From an uncultured Actinomycetes bacterium (GTDB lineage Bacteria; Actinomycetota; Thermoleophilia; Solirubrobacterales; 70-9): a stretch of 7,254 nucleotides of DNA. The notes under the pieces were generated by a model, which did no database searches, had not been told where the DNA came from, and saw only the letters and a program-made list of their open reading frames with translations. The first letter of the stretch is position 1. Each line of letters starts with the position of its first letter. Positions 1 to 5,728 of the stretch are shown one piece after another. The translations under genes and the position numbers were made by a program. The stretch covers positions 1 through 7,254 of the forward strand of contig CAMPIP010000120.1 in assembly GCA_946886425.1 (NCBI GenBank), read 5' to 3'.

Positions 1-111
1 GTCGTGGACGGCATAAACCGGGACCATGCGGCTGAGCTGCGCCTCGATCTGGTCGATCACGGCCCGGGTGCCGCGGGTCACGACGGTGATGCGGCTGCGG
101 TGGCCGGTATG
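1..111 (-). other. IlvN/IlvH-like ACT-domain segment, possibly foreign to this locus
   Basis: The 37 codons at the left edge encode 'HTGHRSRITVVTRGTRAV' followed by 'IDQIEAQLSRMVPVYAVHD'. From memory this matches the second half of the N-terminal ACT domain of acetolactate synthase regulatory subunits, which read like 'SRITIVTTGTPAVIEQIKAQLGRIVPVHEVHD', especially in Rhodobacteraceae-type Alphaproteobacteria. In those proteins it is directly preceded by 'SLTVAEVD', so the residues TVAEVD (codons at 129-112) belong equally well to both neighbours. An SRPBCC protein has no reason to contain an ACT domain. The upstream ACT half (the 'VLVENEPGVLARV' region) is absent. I read this as a join between two unrelated genes, either in the assembly or by recombination. 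Confidence 0.65.
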
Positions 112-282
112 GTCGACCTCGGCCACGGTGACCTTGCCGTGGCTCCCGCCCCACCAGCGCTTGATCAGCTCCGGGGTCGTGTAGGCGCGGTAGACGAGCC
201 CCTTCGGAGCGTCGAACTCGCGCGTGAACAGAATCTCCTTCTCGCTGGGCAGCGTCAGCTCAGCCGTGCCGGTGCTTGGCAT
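1..282 (-). CDS. SRPBCC/AHSA1-type protein N-terminus, running into IlvN-like sequence (3' end outside window)
   Basis: The first ~57 residues read as the start of an SRPBCC/AHSA1 (activator of Hsp90 ATPase homologue-like) protein, a helix-grip fold that binds hydrophobic ligands and is often encoded beside an ArsR repressor. Visible family features are the beta strand and helix 'REFDAPKGLVYRAYTTPEL' (residues 21-39) and the 'IKRWWGG' motif (40-46). After VTVAEVD (51-57) the family would continue with something like 'LRVGGRWRYVM'. Instead it continues as an ACT-domain sequence typical of acetolactate synthase small subunits (58-94). I start at ATG 282 because AAGGAG at 297-292 lies 9 nt upstream; ATG 291 is in frame but abuts that site. 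The start overlaps the 3' end of the ArsR gene by 23 bp, so the two are probably co-transcribed. The N-terminal family call is firm; the protein as a whole is suspect (see finding). Confidence 0.75.
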   Translation of the reverse strand, partial: MPSTGTAELTLPSEKEILFTREFDAPKGLVYRAYTTPELIKRWWGGSHGKVTVAEVDHTGHRSRITVVTRGTRAVIDQIEAQLSRMVPVYAVHD

Positions 283-628
283 CTCCGTCATCTCCTTCGC
301 TCTCGCTTTTCAGTTCCCCCACGACCGCGTCGAGCTGGTCGAACCGCTCCTGCCAGAGCGCCTCGAAGTTGCGGACCCAGTCATGGATGTCCTTGAGGCC
401 CTGGCCGTCGAGCCGGTAGAGGCGGCGGCGGCCGTCCTGCCTCGCGGCGACCAACCCGACCTCGTGCAGCACTCGCAGGTGCTTGGAGACCTGGGGCTGG
501 CCGAGGCCGAGGGCGCTGACGATCTCCCCCACGGAGCGCTCGCCGCCGGCCAGCAGATCGAGGATCTGCCGCCGCCGGGGCTCGGCCACCGCGTTGAAGG
601 GGTCGGTCGTCGTTGCCGCTCTTGCCAT
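260..628 (-). CDS. ArsR-family winged-helix transcriptional repressor
   Basis: A 122-residue DNA-binding repressor of the ArsR/SmtB fold, in the metal-independent group usually paired with SRPBCC/AHSA1 genes. The N-terminus 'DPFNAVAEPRRRQILDLLAGGE' (9-30) is the typical first helix pair. The helix-turn-helix covers about 32-56, with recognition helix 'QPQVSKHLRVLHEVGLV' (44-60), and the wing is 'RQDGRRRLYRLD' (63-74). A C-terminal helix 'FEALWQERFDQLDAVVGELK' (88-107) probably dimerises. I see no cysteine-based metal site: the protein has no Cys at all. The tail (108-122) is polar and His/Asp-rich. ATG 628 coincides with the predicted transcription start, so the message is probably leaderless. 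It overlaps the SRPBCC gene downstream, which it likely regulates together with itself through the dyad at 640-655. The ligand is unknown. Confidence 0.92.
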   Translation of the reverse strand: MARAATTTDPFNAVAEPRRRQILDLLAGGERSVGEIVSALGLGQPQVSKHLRVLHEVGLVAARQDGRRRLYRLDGQGLKDIHDWVRNFEALWQERFDQLDAVVGELKSESEGDDGDAKHRHG

Positions 629-634
629 CTCGTC

Positions 635-662
635 AATATATTCCTATATCGGAATGTGTCAA
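635..662 (-). promoter_or_regulatory. Sigma-70-type promoter of the ArsR gene, probably leaderless
   Basis: On the minus strand a perfect -35 hexamer TTGACA (662-657) is followed after 16 nt by TATATT (640-635). Six nt later comes position 628, which is both the expected +1 and the A of the ArsR start codon. There is no Shine-Dalgarno sequence before that ATG, only 'gacgag', which agrees with leaderless translation. The TGA inside TTGACA is the stop codon of the upstream glycosyltransferase gene (661-659), so the promoter uses the end of that gene. The AT-rich stretch stands out sharply from its surroundings. Exact promoter position is inferred. Confidence 0.7.
640..655. promoter_or_regulatory. 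Operator-like dyad in the ArsR promoter spacer
   Basis: ATTCC (640-644) and GGAAT (651-655) form a perfect 5-bp inverted repeat around TATATC, giving a 16-bp near-palindrome with 14 symmetric positions. A second nested repeat, ATATA (636-640) against TATAT (645-649), overlaps the -10 box. The dyad fills the space between -35 and -10, where a bound ArsR dimer would block RNA polymerase. Assignment to ArsR autoregulation is inference from position and family habit. Confidence 0.6.
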
Positions 663-2320
663 ATGCGAGCCTTGGGAGCCGGCTCGGGCGGGCGGGCGAA
701 GGCGAGCAGGAGCAGCGGGTAGAACCAGACGACGTAGAGGTAGAACCAGTGCTGCATGGTCAGCTGTAGGGCGATCAGCAGCGCCGCCCCGAGCGCCGCG
801 ACTTGGACCAGGCTCTTGCGGCGCGGGACGAAGGCGAGCGCCAGCGAGAGGGCGGCGGTGGCGGCGAGCAAGGCGATCCGAAGCGGCTCCAGCGACGGCA
901 CCTGTCCCCAGATCGAGAACGGCGAGTCGCGGCCGGCCTGGTAGGCGATCGTGCGCTCGTAGACGGTGCCGAGGCCGGGGTCGATGGCGGGCCAAATCAA
1001 GACCAACGCGGTCACCGCGGCGAACGCGACGAGAAATCCGAGCGGCCGTGGAACGCGCGCTGCGTTTGCATCCGTATGCGCGGCAAATGCAGCGCGCGGC
1101 GGCCGGTAGGTCGCCAGCATCGGCACCAGCAGCGCCGGGGCGAACTTCGCCCAGGTCACCAGTGCGGCCAGGGCGCCCCTGGCGATCGGTCGCGCCAGGA
1201 CCAGCAGCAGCGCCACCAGGAGGACCGCGACGAGGGTGTCGTTGGAGTTCGACTCGAGGGCGTAGGCCGTGTAGGGGTAGGCGACCCAGCCGAAGGCAAG
1301 GGTCGCGCCGAGTCGGCGGCCCTGCGGCCCGGGGCGAATCCGCATCCCCAGCACGATCAGCAGCAGGAAGGCGAGGACGTCGAAGCCGACCGCGGCGCCG
1401 TGGGCCGCCGGCAGGTCGTCCCAGCTTCCCGACCAGGGCCAGACCAGCTCGAAGGGGACGTAGGCGAGGTAGTTGACCGGCCCGTAGGTGTCGCCCTGGG
1501 AGACGTCGTCGGGGAAGTTGTCGTAGATCGGCTCGCCGTGGGTAATCCGGTCGGCGCCGGCGACGCTGGCGTAGCCGACGTCGATCGTCCCCGAGTCGGC
1601 GACGTTCAGCCCAACCCGGAAGCCGAGCAGGAAGAGCGCCGCGACCAGCAACCAGGCGGCGGGCCAGACCGGCCGCAGCCCCTCCCCCCTGCCGCCGAAG
1701 CCGATCCAGAGCGCCCGGCCCAGGAGATAGAGCAGCACCGGGTACTGCAACGGCGCCGAGACTCCTATCTCCGCTCGGTTGAAGAAGTAGTGCGAGACGC
1801 CGAAGCCGAGCAGGACCAACAGGTCGAGGTTGGCGACTCGGCGCCAGCGGCGCCAGTCGACGAGGCCGAGCAGGAAGAGCGCGCAGAGGGGGAGGAAGAC
1901 GTAGGGCGCGTTGAGCTTGTGGCCGAAGGCGCCGGCGTAGCCGCGGGCCATCTTCCAGGCCACCTGGTAGCCGGTCCAGGACTCGATGACGTCGCCGGAC
2001 TTCGGGTCGACCAGAACCAGCGCCACCTCCTCGCCGCCGACGAAGTACCCGACCTCCCAGTGCCCTTCGGTCCTCTCCGCGACCGGCGCCAGCGGCCCGT
2101 TCTCCGCTTCCTCACGGACCACGTTGGCGTCCTGGTTGGCGATGCCGATGGCGCTCTCCTCACTGACCGCGGCGGACGCGAGGGGCGCGTTCACCAGCCA
2201 GAGCGCCGCGATCGCCGCAAGGACTGAGAACGCCACAACCGCGGGTGGCGTGCGGGATGCGGAACCCGCAGAGCGGGGTGCGCGTCCCGCACGACAGGAC
2301 CCGCGGCCGAGCGCCCTCAT
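659..2320 (-). CDS. Polytopic GT-C (GT87/DUF2029-like) glycosyltransferase with PepSY-like outer domain
   Basis: A 553-residue integral membrane protein, probably transferring a sugar from a polyprenyl-phosphate donor on the outer face of the membrane. A first hydrophobic segment lies at about 27-50. Residues 52-131 form a soluble, PepSY-like domain ('EESAIGIANQDANVV', 'GHWEVGYFVGG', 'VALVLVDPKSGDVIESWTG'). The rest has about ten membrane helices, with clear ones near 140-154, 165-180, 190-207, 219-237, 310-325, 340-355, 362-377, 425-444, 482-498 and 505-540. The loop 'ADRITHGEPIYDNFPDD' and 'YGPVNYLAYVPFELVWP' (256-295) resembles GT87 proteins, which carry a G-x-P-Y loop followed by an aromatic-proline motif. 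ATG 2320 overlaps the preceding stop as ATGA, implying coupling to the phosphodiesterase gene. GTG 2236 (residue 29) is an alternative start that would leave the 2249-2293 palindrome outside the protein. Acceptor and sugar are unknown; the GT87 assignment is moderate. Confidence 0.72.
   Translation of the reverse strand: MRALGRGSCRAGRAPRSAGSASRTPPAVVAFSVLAAIAALWLVNAPLASAAVSEESAIGIANQDANVVREEAENGPLAPVAERTEGHWEVGYFVGGEEVALVLVDPKSGDVIESWTGYQVAWKMARGYAGAFGHKLNAPYVFLPLCALFLLGLVDWRRWRRVANLDLLVLLGFGVSHYFFNRAEIGVSAPLQYPVLLYLLGRALWIGFGGRGEGLRPVWPAAWLLVAALFLLGFRVGLNVADSGTIDVGYASVAGADRITHGEPIYDNFPDDVSQGDTYGPVNYLAYVPFELVWPWSGSWDDLPAAHGAAVGFDVLAFLLLIVLGMRIRPGPQGRRLGATLAFGWVAYPYTAYALESNSNDTLVAVLLVALLLVLARPIARGALAALVTWAKFAPALLVPMLATYRPPRAAFAAHTDANAARVPRPLGFLVAFAAVTALVLIWPAIDPGLGTVYERTIAYQAGRDSPFSIWGQVPSLEPLRIALLAATAALSLALAFVPRRKSLVQVAALGAALLIALQLTMQHWFYLYVVWFYPLLLLAFARPPEPAPKARI
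2249..2293. repeat. 45-nt imperfect palindrome at the 5' end of the glycosyltransferase gene
   Basis: CGTGCGGGA (2249-2257) is perfectly complementary to TCCCGCACG (2285-2293). Pairing continues inward through one T-G wobble to 2261/2281, giving a 13-bp stem. Inside it CCCGC (2265-2269) pairs with GCGGG (2273-2277) around a 3-nt loop. The whole stretch can fold as one long hairpin with a small internal bulge. It falls in codons for residues ~10-24, a low-complexity Arg/Ser/Ala/Gly stretch before the first membrane helix. There is no U-run, so it is not a typical intrinsic terminator. It may be a dispersed palindromic element or a structure controlling translation of the glycosyltransferase gene. 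Confidence 0.6.
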
Positions 2321-3864
2321 CCCTTACCGGATATCCCGAAGTGCTCGCGCACGACCGGCGCCACATCGCGCAGAGTCCACTGCTCGCGGGCGGCGGCGGA
2401 GTCGGGCCCGCAGCCCACGAAGAGCAGCGGGCCGAGCGAGTCGCCGGCGTGCAACGCCCCATGGCTGCCGCCCCCGGCATGGCTGACCCCGCCCCAGTCC
2501 ACGGCCTCGAAGCCGGGCGCCAGAGAGAGCACGAAGTCACCGGCGTGCGGCGCCGTCAGCGCCGACCAGACCCGGGCCAGCGGGTCGGGATAGGTCTCGC
2601 TGTCGAGGCGGCCGTCGACGACCGTGGCGGCGAGGGCCTCGAGCTCGCCCTCCAGCTCCCAACTGCCGCCGCGCAGGTCGGCGACCTCTCCCCCGGGCCG
2701 GAACCGCAGCGCCGCCCCGGCCCGCTCGACCACCGCCCACTCGCCGCCGCCGACCGGCATCCCCGGGTCGGTGCGGTCGAGCGGCCGACCGGCGGCGTCC
2801 TCGAGCCGGCAGACCAGGTCGATGCCCTCGGTGACGGTCAGCCGCGCCGCGACCGCCGCCGGCTCGGCCCGCTCGCCCTCCCCCGGCAGCAAGTAGATGT
2901 GGGCGGCGCGGCCGGTCGGGCTGACCGCCAGCTGGGCCAGCTCGGGTCGGTCGTCGGAGGGCTGCAGGACCTTCCACTCGCGGCCGAGCAGCTCGGCCAG
3001 CGGCAGGCCGCGGTGGACGTCGGTCTGGGCGTGGTCGGCGACGACGATCACCGCGTGCTCGTCGAGGAAGGCGTCGAGATCTCCCGACGCCTCGACCAGC
3101 TTCGCGAAGCAGGAGTCGGCCTTGGCGATCGACTCGACCGTCGCCTCCGGCCCGTGCCGGTGCGAGTAGTTGTCGTTGTCGGCGAGTGAGAAGAGCAGGA
3201 AGTCGAAGCCGTCCTCCTTGATCAGCTCCGCCGCGCAGCAGGCCGAGTAGCCGTCGCGGACGCCGGGGATCGAGGTCGAGCGGCAGGGCACCTCGCGGCT
3301 GGCGTAGAGGTCGCCGTAGAAGAGCTCGGCTGGGCCCCAGGTGTGGTGGCGGAACTTCAGCCGCGTCGTCTCGATCGCGCGGCGCATCAGCCCCTCCAGC
3401 GAGACCTGGTGGCGGTGCCGGCCGCGGTAGATCAGGAACGGCGTGCAGGCGGTGCGGGCGCCGCCTGCGTCGAGCTGCTCGAAGAGCGTCTCGATCTCCG
3501 GGCTGAGGTGGGCCAGGTTCATGTTGTAGACGAGGTCGTAGAGGGCGCGGAAGACCCCGAAGGCGCGGGTCGCGTCGAGCGAGGAGCCGTACTCGACGTA
3601 GCGCCGCTCGAGCCGGTGGTACCAGTTCATGCCGCTGATCCAGTGCCGGTCGGCGCCGACCCCGGTGACCATCTCGGCCGAGGCGACCGGGGTCACCGAT
3701 GGGAAGCTGGAGACGCAGTCGGGGACCAGCACGCCGCGCTCGAGCAGGGCGCCGAAGGTCGGCGCCCGTCCCTCGGCGACGGCGCGTTCGAGCATGTCGG
3801 TGCGCAGCGAGTCGACGTAGGCGAGGACCAGCTTCTTGGCGGGGGCGCCCATCGCCCGAATCAT
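2317..3864 (-). CDS. Alkaline phosphatase superfamily phosphodiesterase (nucleotide pyrophosphatase-like)
   Basis: A 515-residue two-metal hydrolase of the type I phosphodiesterase/nucleotide pyrophosphatase group, acting on phosphate mono- or diesters. In order: metal ligand D18 in 'VLAYVDSLRTDML'; the nucleophile region 'SSFPSVTPVASAEMVTG' (52-68), where S56 or T58 occupies the usual Thr/Ser position; D231 and H235 in 'DNYSHRHGP'; D277-H278 in 'VVADHAQTD'; and H468 in 'GGSHGALHAGD', followed by 'LGPLLFVG'. All metal-binding motifs look intact. No signal peptide or membrane helix is visible, so it is probably cytoplasmic or exported some other way. A segment at about 300-440 between the last two motifs looks like an inserted cap. 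ATG 3864 is used; ATG 3852 gives 'MGAPAKKLVLAYVDS', and neither has a good Shine-Dalgarno site. It lies 27 bp after the small membrane gene and overlaps the glycosyltransferase by ATGA. Substrate unknown. Confidence 0.88.
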   Translation of the reverse strand: MIRAMGAPAKKLVLAYVDSLRTDMLERAVAEGRAPTFGALLERGVLVPDCVSSFPSVTPVASAEMVTGVGADRHWISGMNWYHRLERRYVEYGSSLDATRAFGVFRALYDLVYNMNLAHLSPEIETLFEQLDAGGARTACTPFLIYRGRHRHQVSLEGLMRRAIETTRLKFRHHTWGPAELFYGDLYASREVPCRSTSIPGVRDGYSACCAAELIKEDGFDFLLFSLADNDNYSHRHGPEATVESIAKADSCFAKLVEASGDLDAFLDEHAVIVVADHAQTDVHRGLPLAELLGREWKVLQPSDDRPELAQLAVSPTGRAAHIYLLPGEGERAEPAAVAARLTVTEGIDLVCRLEDAAGRPLDRTDPGMPVGGGEWAVVERAGAALRFRPGGEVADLRGGSWELEGELEALAATVVDGRLDSETYPDPLARVWSALTAPHAGDFVLSLAPGFEAVDWGGVSHAGGGSHGALHAGDSLGPLLFVGCGPDSAAAREQWTLRDVAPVVREHFGISGKG

Positions 3865-3891
3865 GCCCGGCCGCGCTCGCCGGCCGCGGCT

Positions 3892-4296
3892 CTAACGGAG
3901 GATGCGGAGGCCGGCGTGTTTGCGCTGCGCCCGCCGGTACCTGGTGAAGGCGAGCCAGGCGAGGGCGATGACGATGACGATGACGGCGGCCGGGACGAGC
4001 AGCGAGAGGCCGGCGACGAGCAGCGCCGCGAAGGCGATCAGGAACCCCAGCGCTCCCGCCGTGCTGCCCTGCCTGCGGCTGGCCCCGGCGACGATGTCGC
4101 TCGCCACCACGCACGCGAAGGCGGCGCCCACCAAACAGGCGACGGCGCCGGCCGGGCTGTCGAGCAGGAAGCCGACGATCAGGCCGATCACGGCGGCCAG
4201 CACCGTCATCCGGCCGCGGGCCGAGCCGTGCGTGCCGGTGGTGCCGGCGAGCATGCCGATCGCGATGCCGATGCCGAGCTGTTCGAGCAAGTCCAC
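3892..4296 (-). CDS. Small multi-spanning membrane protein, unknown function
   Basis: I do not recognise this 134-residue protein. Hydrophobic segments lie at about 5-18 (Gly-rich, short), 31-46, 48-71, 80-97 and 99-118, giving four or five membrane passes. The tail 'FTRYRRAQRKHAGLRILR' is strongly basic and should stay in the cytoplasm. The start 'LGIGIAIGMLAGTTG' is faintly like the first helix of MgtC/DUF4010 proteins, but not enough to name it. I start at GTG 4296: extension to ATG 4401 would run through the divergent aminotransferase start (4352) and add a non-membrane Pro/Arg/Gly stretch. The ribosome site is weak (AGG about 9 nt upstream). It is the likely first gene of the leftward operon with the phosphodiesterase and glycosyltransferase. 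Residues 105-110 are VIVIVI, encoded by a perfect hexanucleotide triplicate. Confidence 0.7.
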   Translation of the reverse strand: MDLLEQLGIGIAIGMLAGTTGTHGSARGRMTVLAAVIGLIVGFLLDSPAGAVACLVGAAFACVVASDIVAGASRRQGSTAGALGFLIAFAALLVAGLSLLVPAAVIVIVIALAWLAFTRYRRAQRKHAGLRILR

Positions 4297-4351
4297 GTTC
4301 GAAAACCTAGTCCAACCGGGCGCCGGGGCGTCGATCCGCCACACTTCCGGG
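4297..4351. promoter_or_regulatory. Divergent intergenic region between membrane operon and aminotransferase-ligase pair
   Basis: These 55 bp separate the GTG of the leftward membrane gene from the ATG of the rightward aminotransferase, so promoters for both directions must lie here or just inside the genes. The left part is AT-richer, with a TTCGAA palindrome (4298-4303) followed by 'aacctagtcc'. I find no -35/-10 pair that I would defend on either strand, and only weak ribosome sites. The region is called by its position, not by a recognised motif. Confidence 0.45.
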
Positions 4352-5728
4352 ATGAGCGAGGTCCCTCCCCCACCGCACCGGCGCCGCGCCCACACCAGCA
4401 CGCGCGACCTCGAGCGCTACGCCGCCCTCTTCGCCGAGCGAACCGGGGTGATGCGCTCCTCGGCGATGCGGGACCTGATGGCGATCACCGCCAGCCCCGA
4501 GGTGATCTCCCTCGCCGGCGGCCTGCCGGACACCTCGACCTTCCCGCCGCAGAGCTTCGCCGCGCAGATGACCCGGATCGCCCAGGAGTCCGCCGCCGAG
4601 GCGCTCCAGTACGGGCCGACCGAGGGCTTCGAAGAGACCCGCGACTGCATCCTCCAGGTGATGGGCGCGGAGGGAATGCTCCCGGACCCCCACGACATCA
4701 TCGTCACCACCGGCGGGCAGCAGGGCATCGACCTGGTCTGCAAGACGCTCGTCGATCCCGGCGACGTGGTGATCTGCGAGGCGCCCACCTACCCGGGCGC
4801 GGTGCCGGTCTTCTGCAGCTACCAGGCCGACGTCGTCCAGGTCGAGTGCGACGAGGACGGGATGCGGGTCGGCGAGCTGGAGGGCCTGCTCGAGCAGCTG
4901 CGGGCGGAATCGCGGCGGCCGAAGTTCATTTACTCGGTGCCGACATTCCAAAACCCCGCCGGGGTGACGATGTCGCTGCCGCGGCGCCAACAGCTGGTCG
5001 AGCTGGCGCGGCGCCACGAGCTGCTGGTCGTCGAGGACAACCCCTACGGCCTGCTTCGCTACGGGGGCGAACCGATGCCGCCCCTCTACCAGCTCGACGG
5101 CGGCGACTTCGTGATTTACATCGGCACCTTCTCGAAGATCCTCTCCCCCGGCATCCGCCTCGGCTGGACGGTGGCGCCGCCGCCGGTGATGGAGAAGATC
5201 GTGCTCGGCAAGCAGGCCGCCGACCTCTGCACCTCGACCCTGACCCAGTACTTCGTCCGCGAGTACTTCCGCGAGGGCCGCTGGCAGCACTACATCGCCG
5301 ACCTCGCCGAGATCTACCGCCACCGCCGCGACGTGATGCTGGAGGCGCTCCGCGAGCACTTCCCGGCGGCGGCGACCTGGACCGAGCCCGAAGGCGGCCT
5401 CTTCATCTGGGCGACGCTGCCCTCCTACATCGACACCAGCGACCTGCTGGCAAAGGCGCTGCGCGCCGACGTCGCCTTCGTGCCGGGCCAGGCGGCCTAC
5501 GTCGACGGCCGCGGCGGCAGCTCGATGCGGCTCAACTTCTCCGGCGTCAGCGAGGCTGAAATTCGCGAGGGCATCCGCCGCATCGGCAACGTGATCGCCG
5601 AGCAGGTCGAGCTCTACGAGGCGCTGACCGGTGAGCAGACTGAGGCGCCTGCGCCCTCCGCGCGGGCGCAGGCGAGCGACGACGCCAACGTGCTGCCGTT
5701 CCGCAAGGCGGCCGAGGGCGGCACTTGA
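4352..5728 (+). CDS. PLP-dependent class I/II aminotransferase (2-aminoadipate aminotransferase/MocR-domain type)
   Basis: A 458-residue fold-type I PLP enzyme that moves an amino group between an amino acid and a 2-oxo acid in the cytoplasm. Landmarks: 'VISLAGGLPD' (51-60), 'LQYGPTEGFEETR' (85-97), 'TTGGQQGIDLV' (119-129), 'APTYPGA' (144-150), N201 in 'TFQNPAGVTMS', D229 and Y232 in 'VEDNPYGLLRYGG', the PLP lysine K262 in 'GTFSKILSPGIRLGW', and carboxylate-binding R393 in 'SSMRLNFSG'. All expected catalytic residues are present. This is the LysN/MocR-domain branch, which includes 2-aminoadipate, branched-chain and aromatic aminotransferases; there is no N-terminal DNA-binding domain. Residues 427-458 are a disordered tail rich in Glu, Ala and Pro. 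ATG 4352 gives the conserved 'LERYAALFAERTGVMRSS' lead-in. Its stop overlaps the ligase start, so the two are probably co-translated. Substrate not decidable from sequence. Confidence 0.92.
   Translation: MSEVPPPPHRRRAHTSTRDLERYAALFAERTGVMRSSAMRDLMAITASPEVISLAGGLPDTSTFPPQSFAAQMTRIAQESAAEALQYGPTEGFEETRDCILQVMGAEGMLPDPHDIIVTTGGQQGIDLVCKTLVDPGDVVICEAPTYPGAVPVFCSYQADVVQVECDEDGMRVGELEGLLEQLRAESRRPKFIYSVPTFQNPAGVTMSLPRRQQLVELARRHELLVVEDNPYGLLRYGGEPMPPLYQLDGGDFVIYIGTFSKILSPGIRLGWTVAPPPVMEKIVLGKQAADLCTSTLTQYFVREYFREGRWQHYIADLAEIYRHRRDVMLEALREHFPAAATWTEPEGGLFIWATLPSYIDTSDLLAKALRADVAFVPGQAAYVDGRGGSSMRLNFSGVSEAEIREGIRRIGNVIAEQVELYEALTGEQTEAPAPSARAQASDDANVLPFRKAAEGGT

Noticed and set aside
803..2227. Long plus-strand open frame (474 codons) opposite the glycosyltransferase gene
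   Set aside because: Its translation is a Gly/Arg/Asp/Glu/Gln-rich string with no domain. The opposite strand has clear membrane helices and family motifs; long antisense frames are common in GC-rich DNA.
2249..2293. Intrinsic terminator between the phosphodiesterase and glycosyltransferase genes
   Set aside because: The hairpin is strong but has no following T-run on the minus strand, and the ATGA overlap argues for co-expression.
2537..4114. 525-codon minus-strand open frame
   Set aside because: Same strand as the phosphodiesterase gene but shifted in frame; the product is an Arg/Pro-rich string, while the other frame carries all metal-binding motifs.
4297..4401. Longer version of the small membrane protein starting at ATG 4401
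   Set aside because: It would overlap the divergent aminotransferase start by about 50 bp and add a soluble Gly/Pro/Arg stretch; GTG 4296 starts right at the membrane part.
4307..5359. 350-codon minus-strand open frame opposite the aminotransferase
   Set aside because: Low-complexity Val/Leu/Arg/His-rich shadow; the plus strand carries an intact PLP enzyme with its catalytic lysine.
3343..5559. 738-codon plus-strand open frame spanning several genes
   Set aside because: It crosses the phosphodiesterase and membrane genes antisense and then runs out of frame through the aminotransferase. The product is Arg/Pro/Ala/Gly-rich and has no motifs.
4352..5728. MocR/GntR-type regulator
   Set aside because: The protein begins almost at once with aminotransferase sequence; there is no N-terminal winged-helix domain and length fits the free-standing enzyme.
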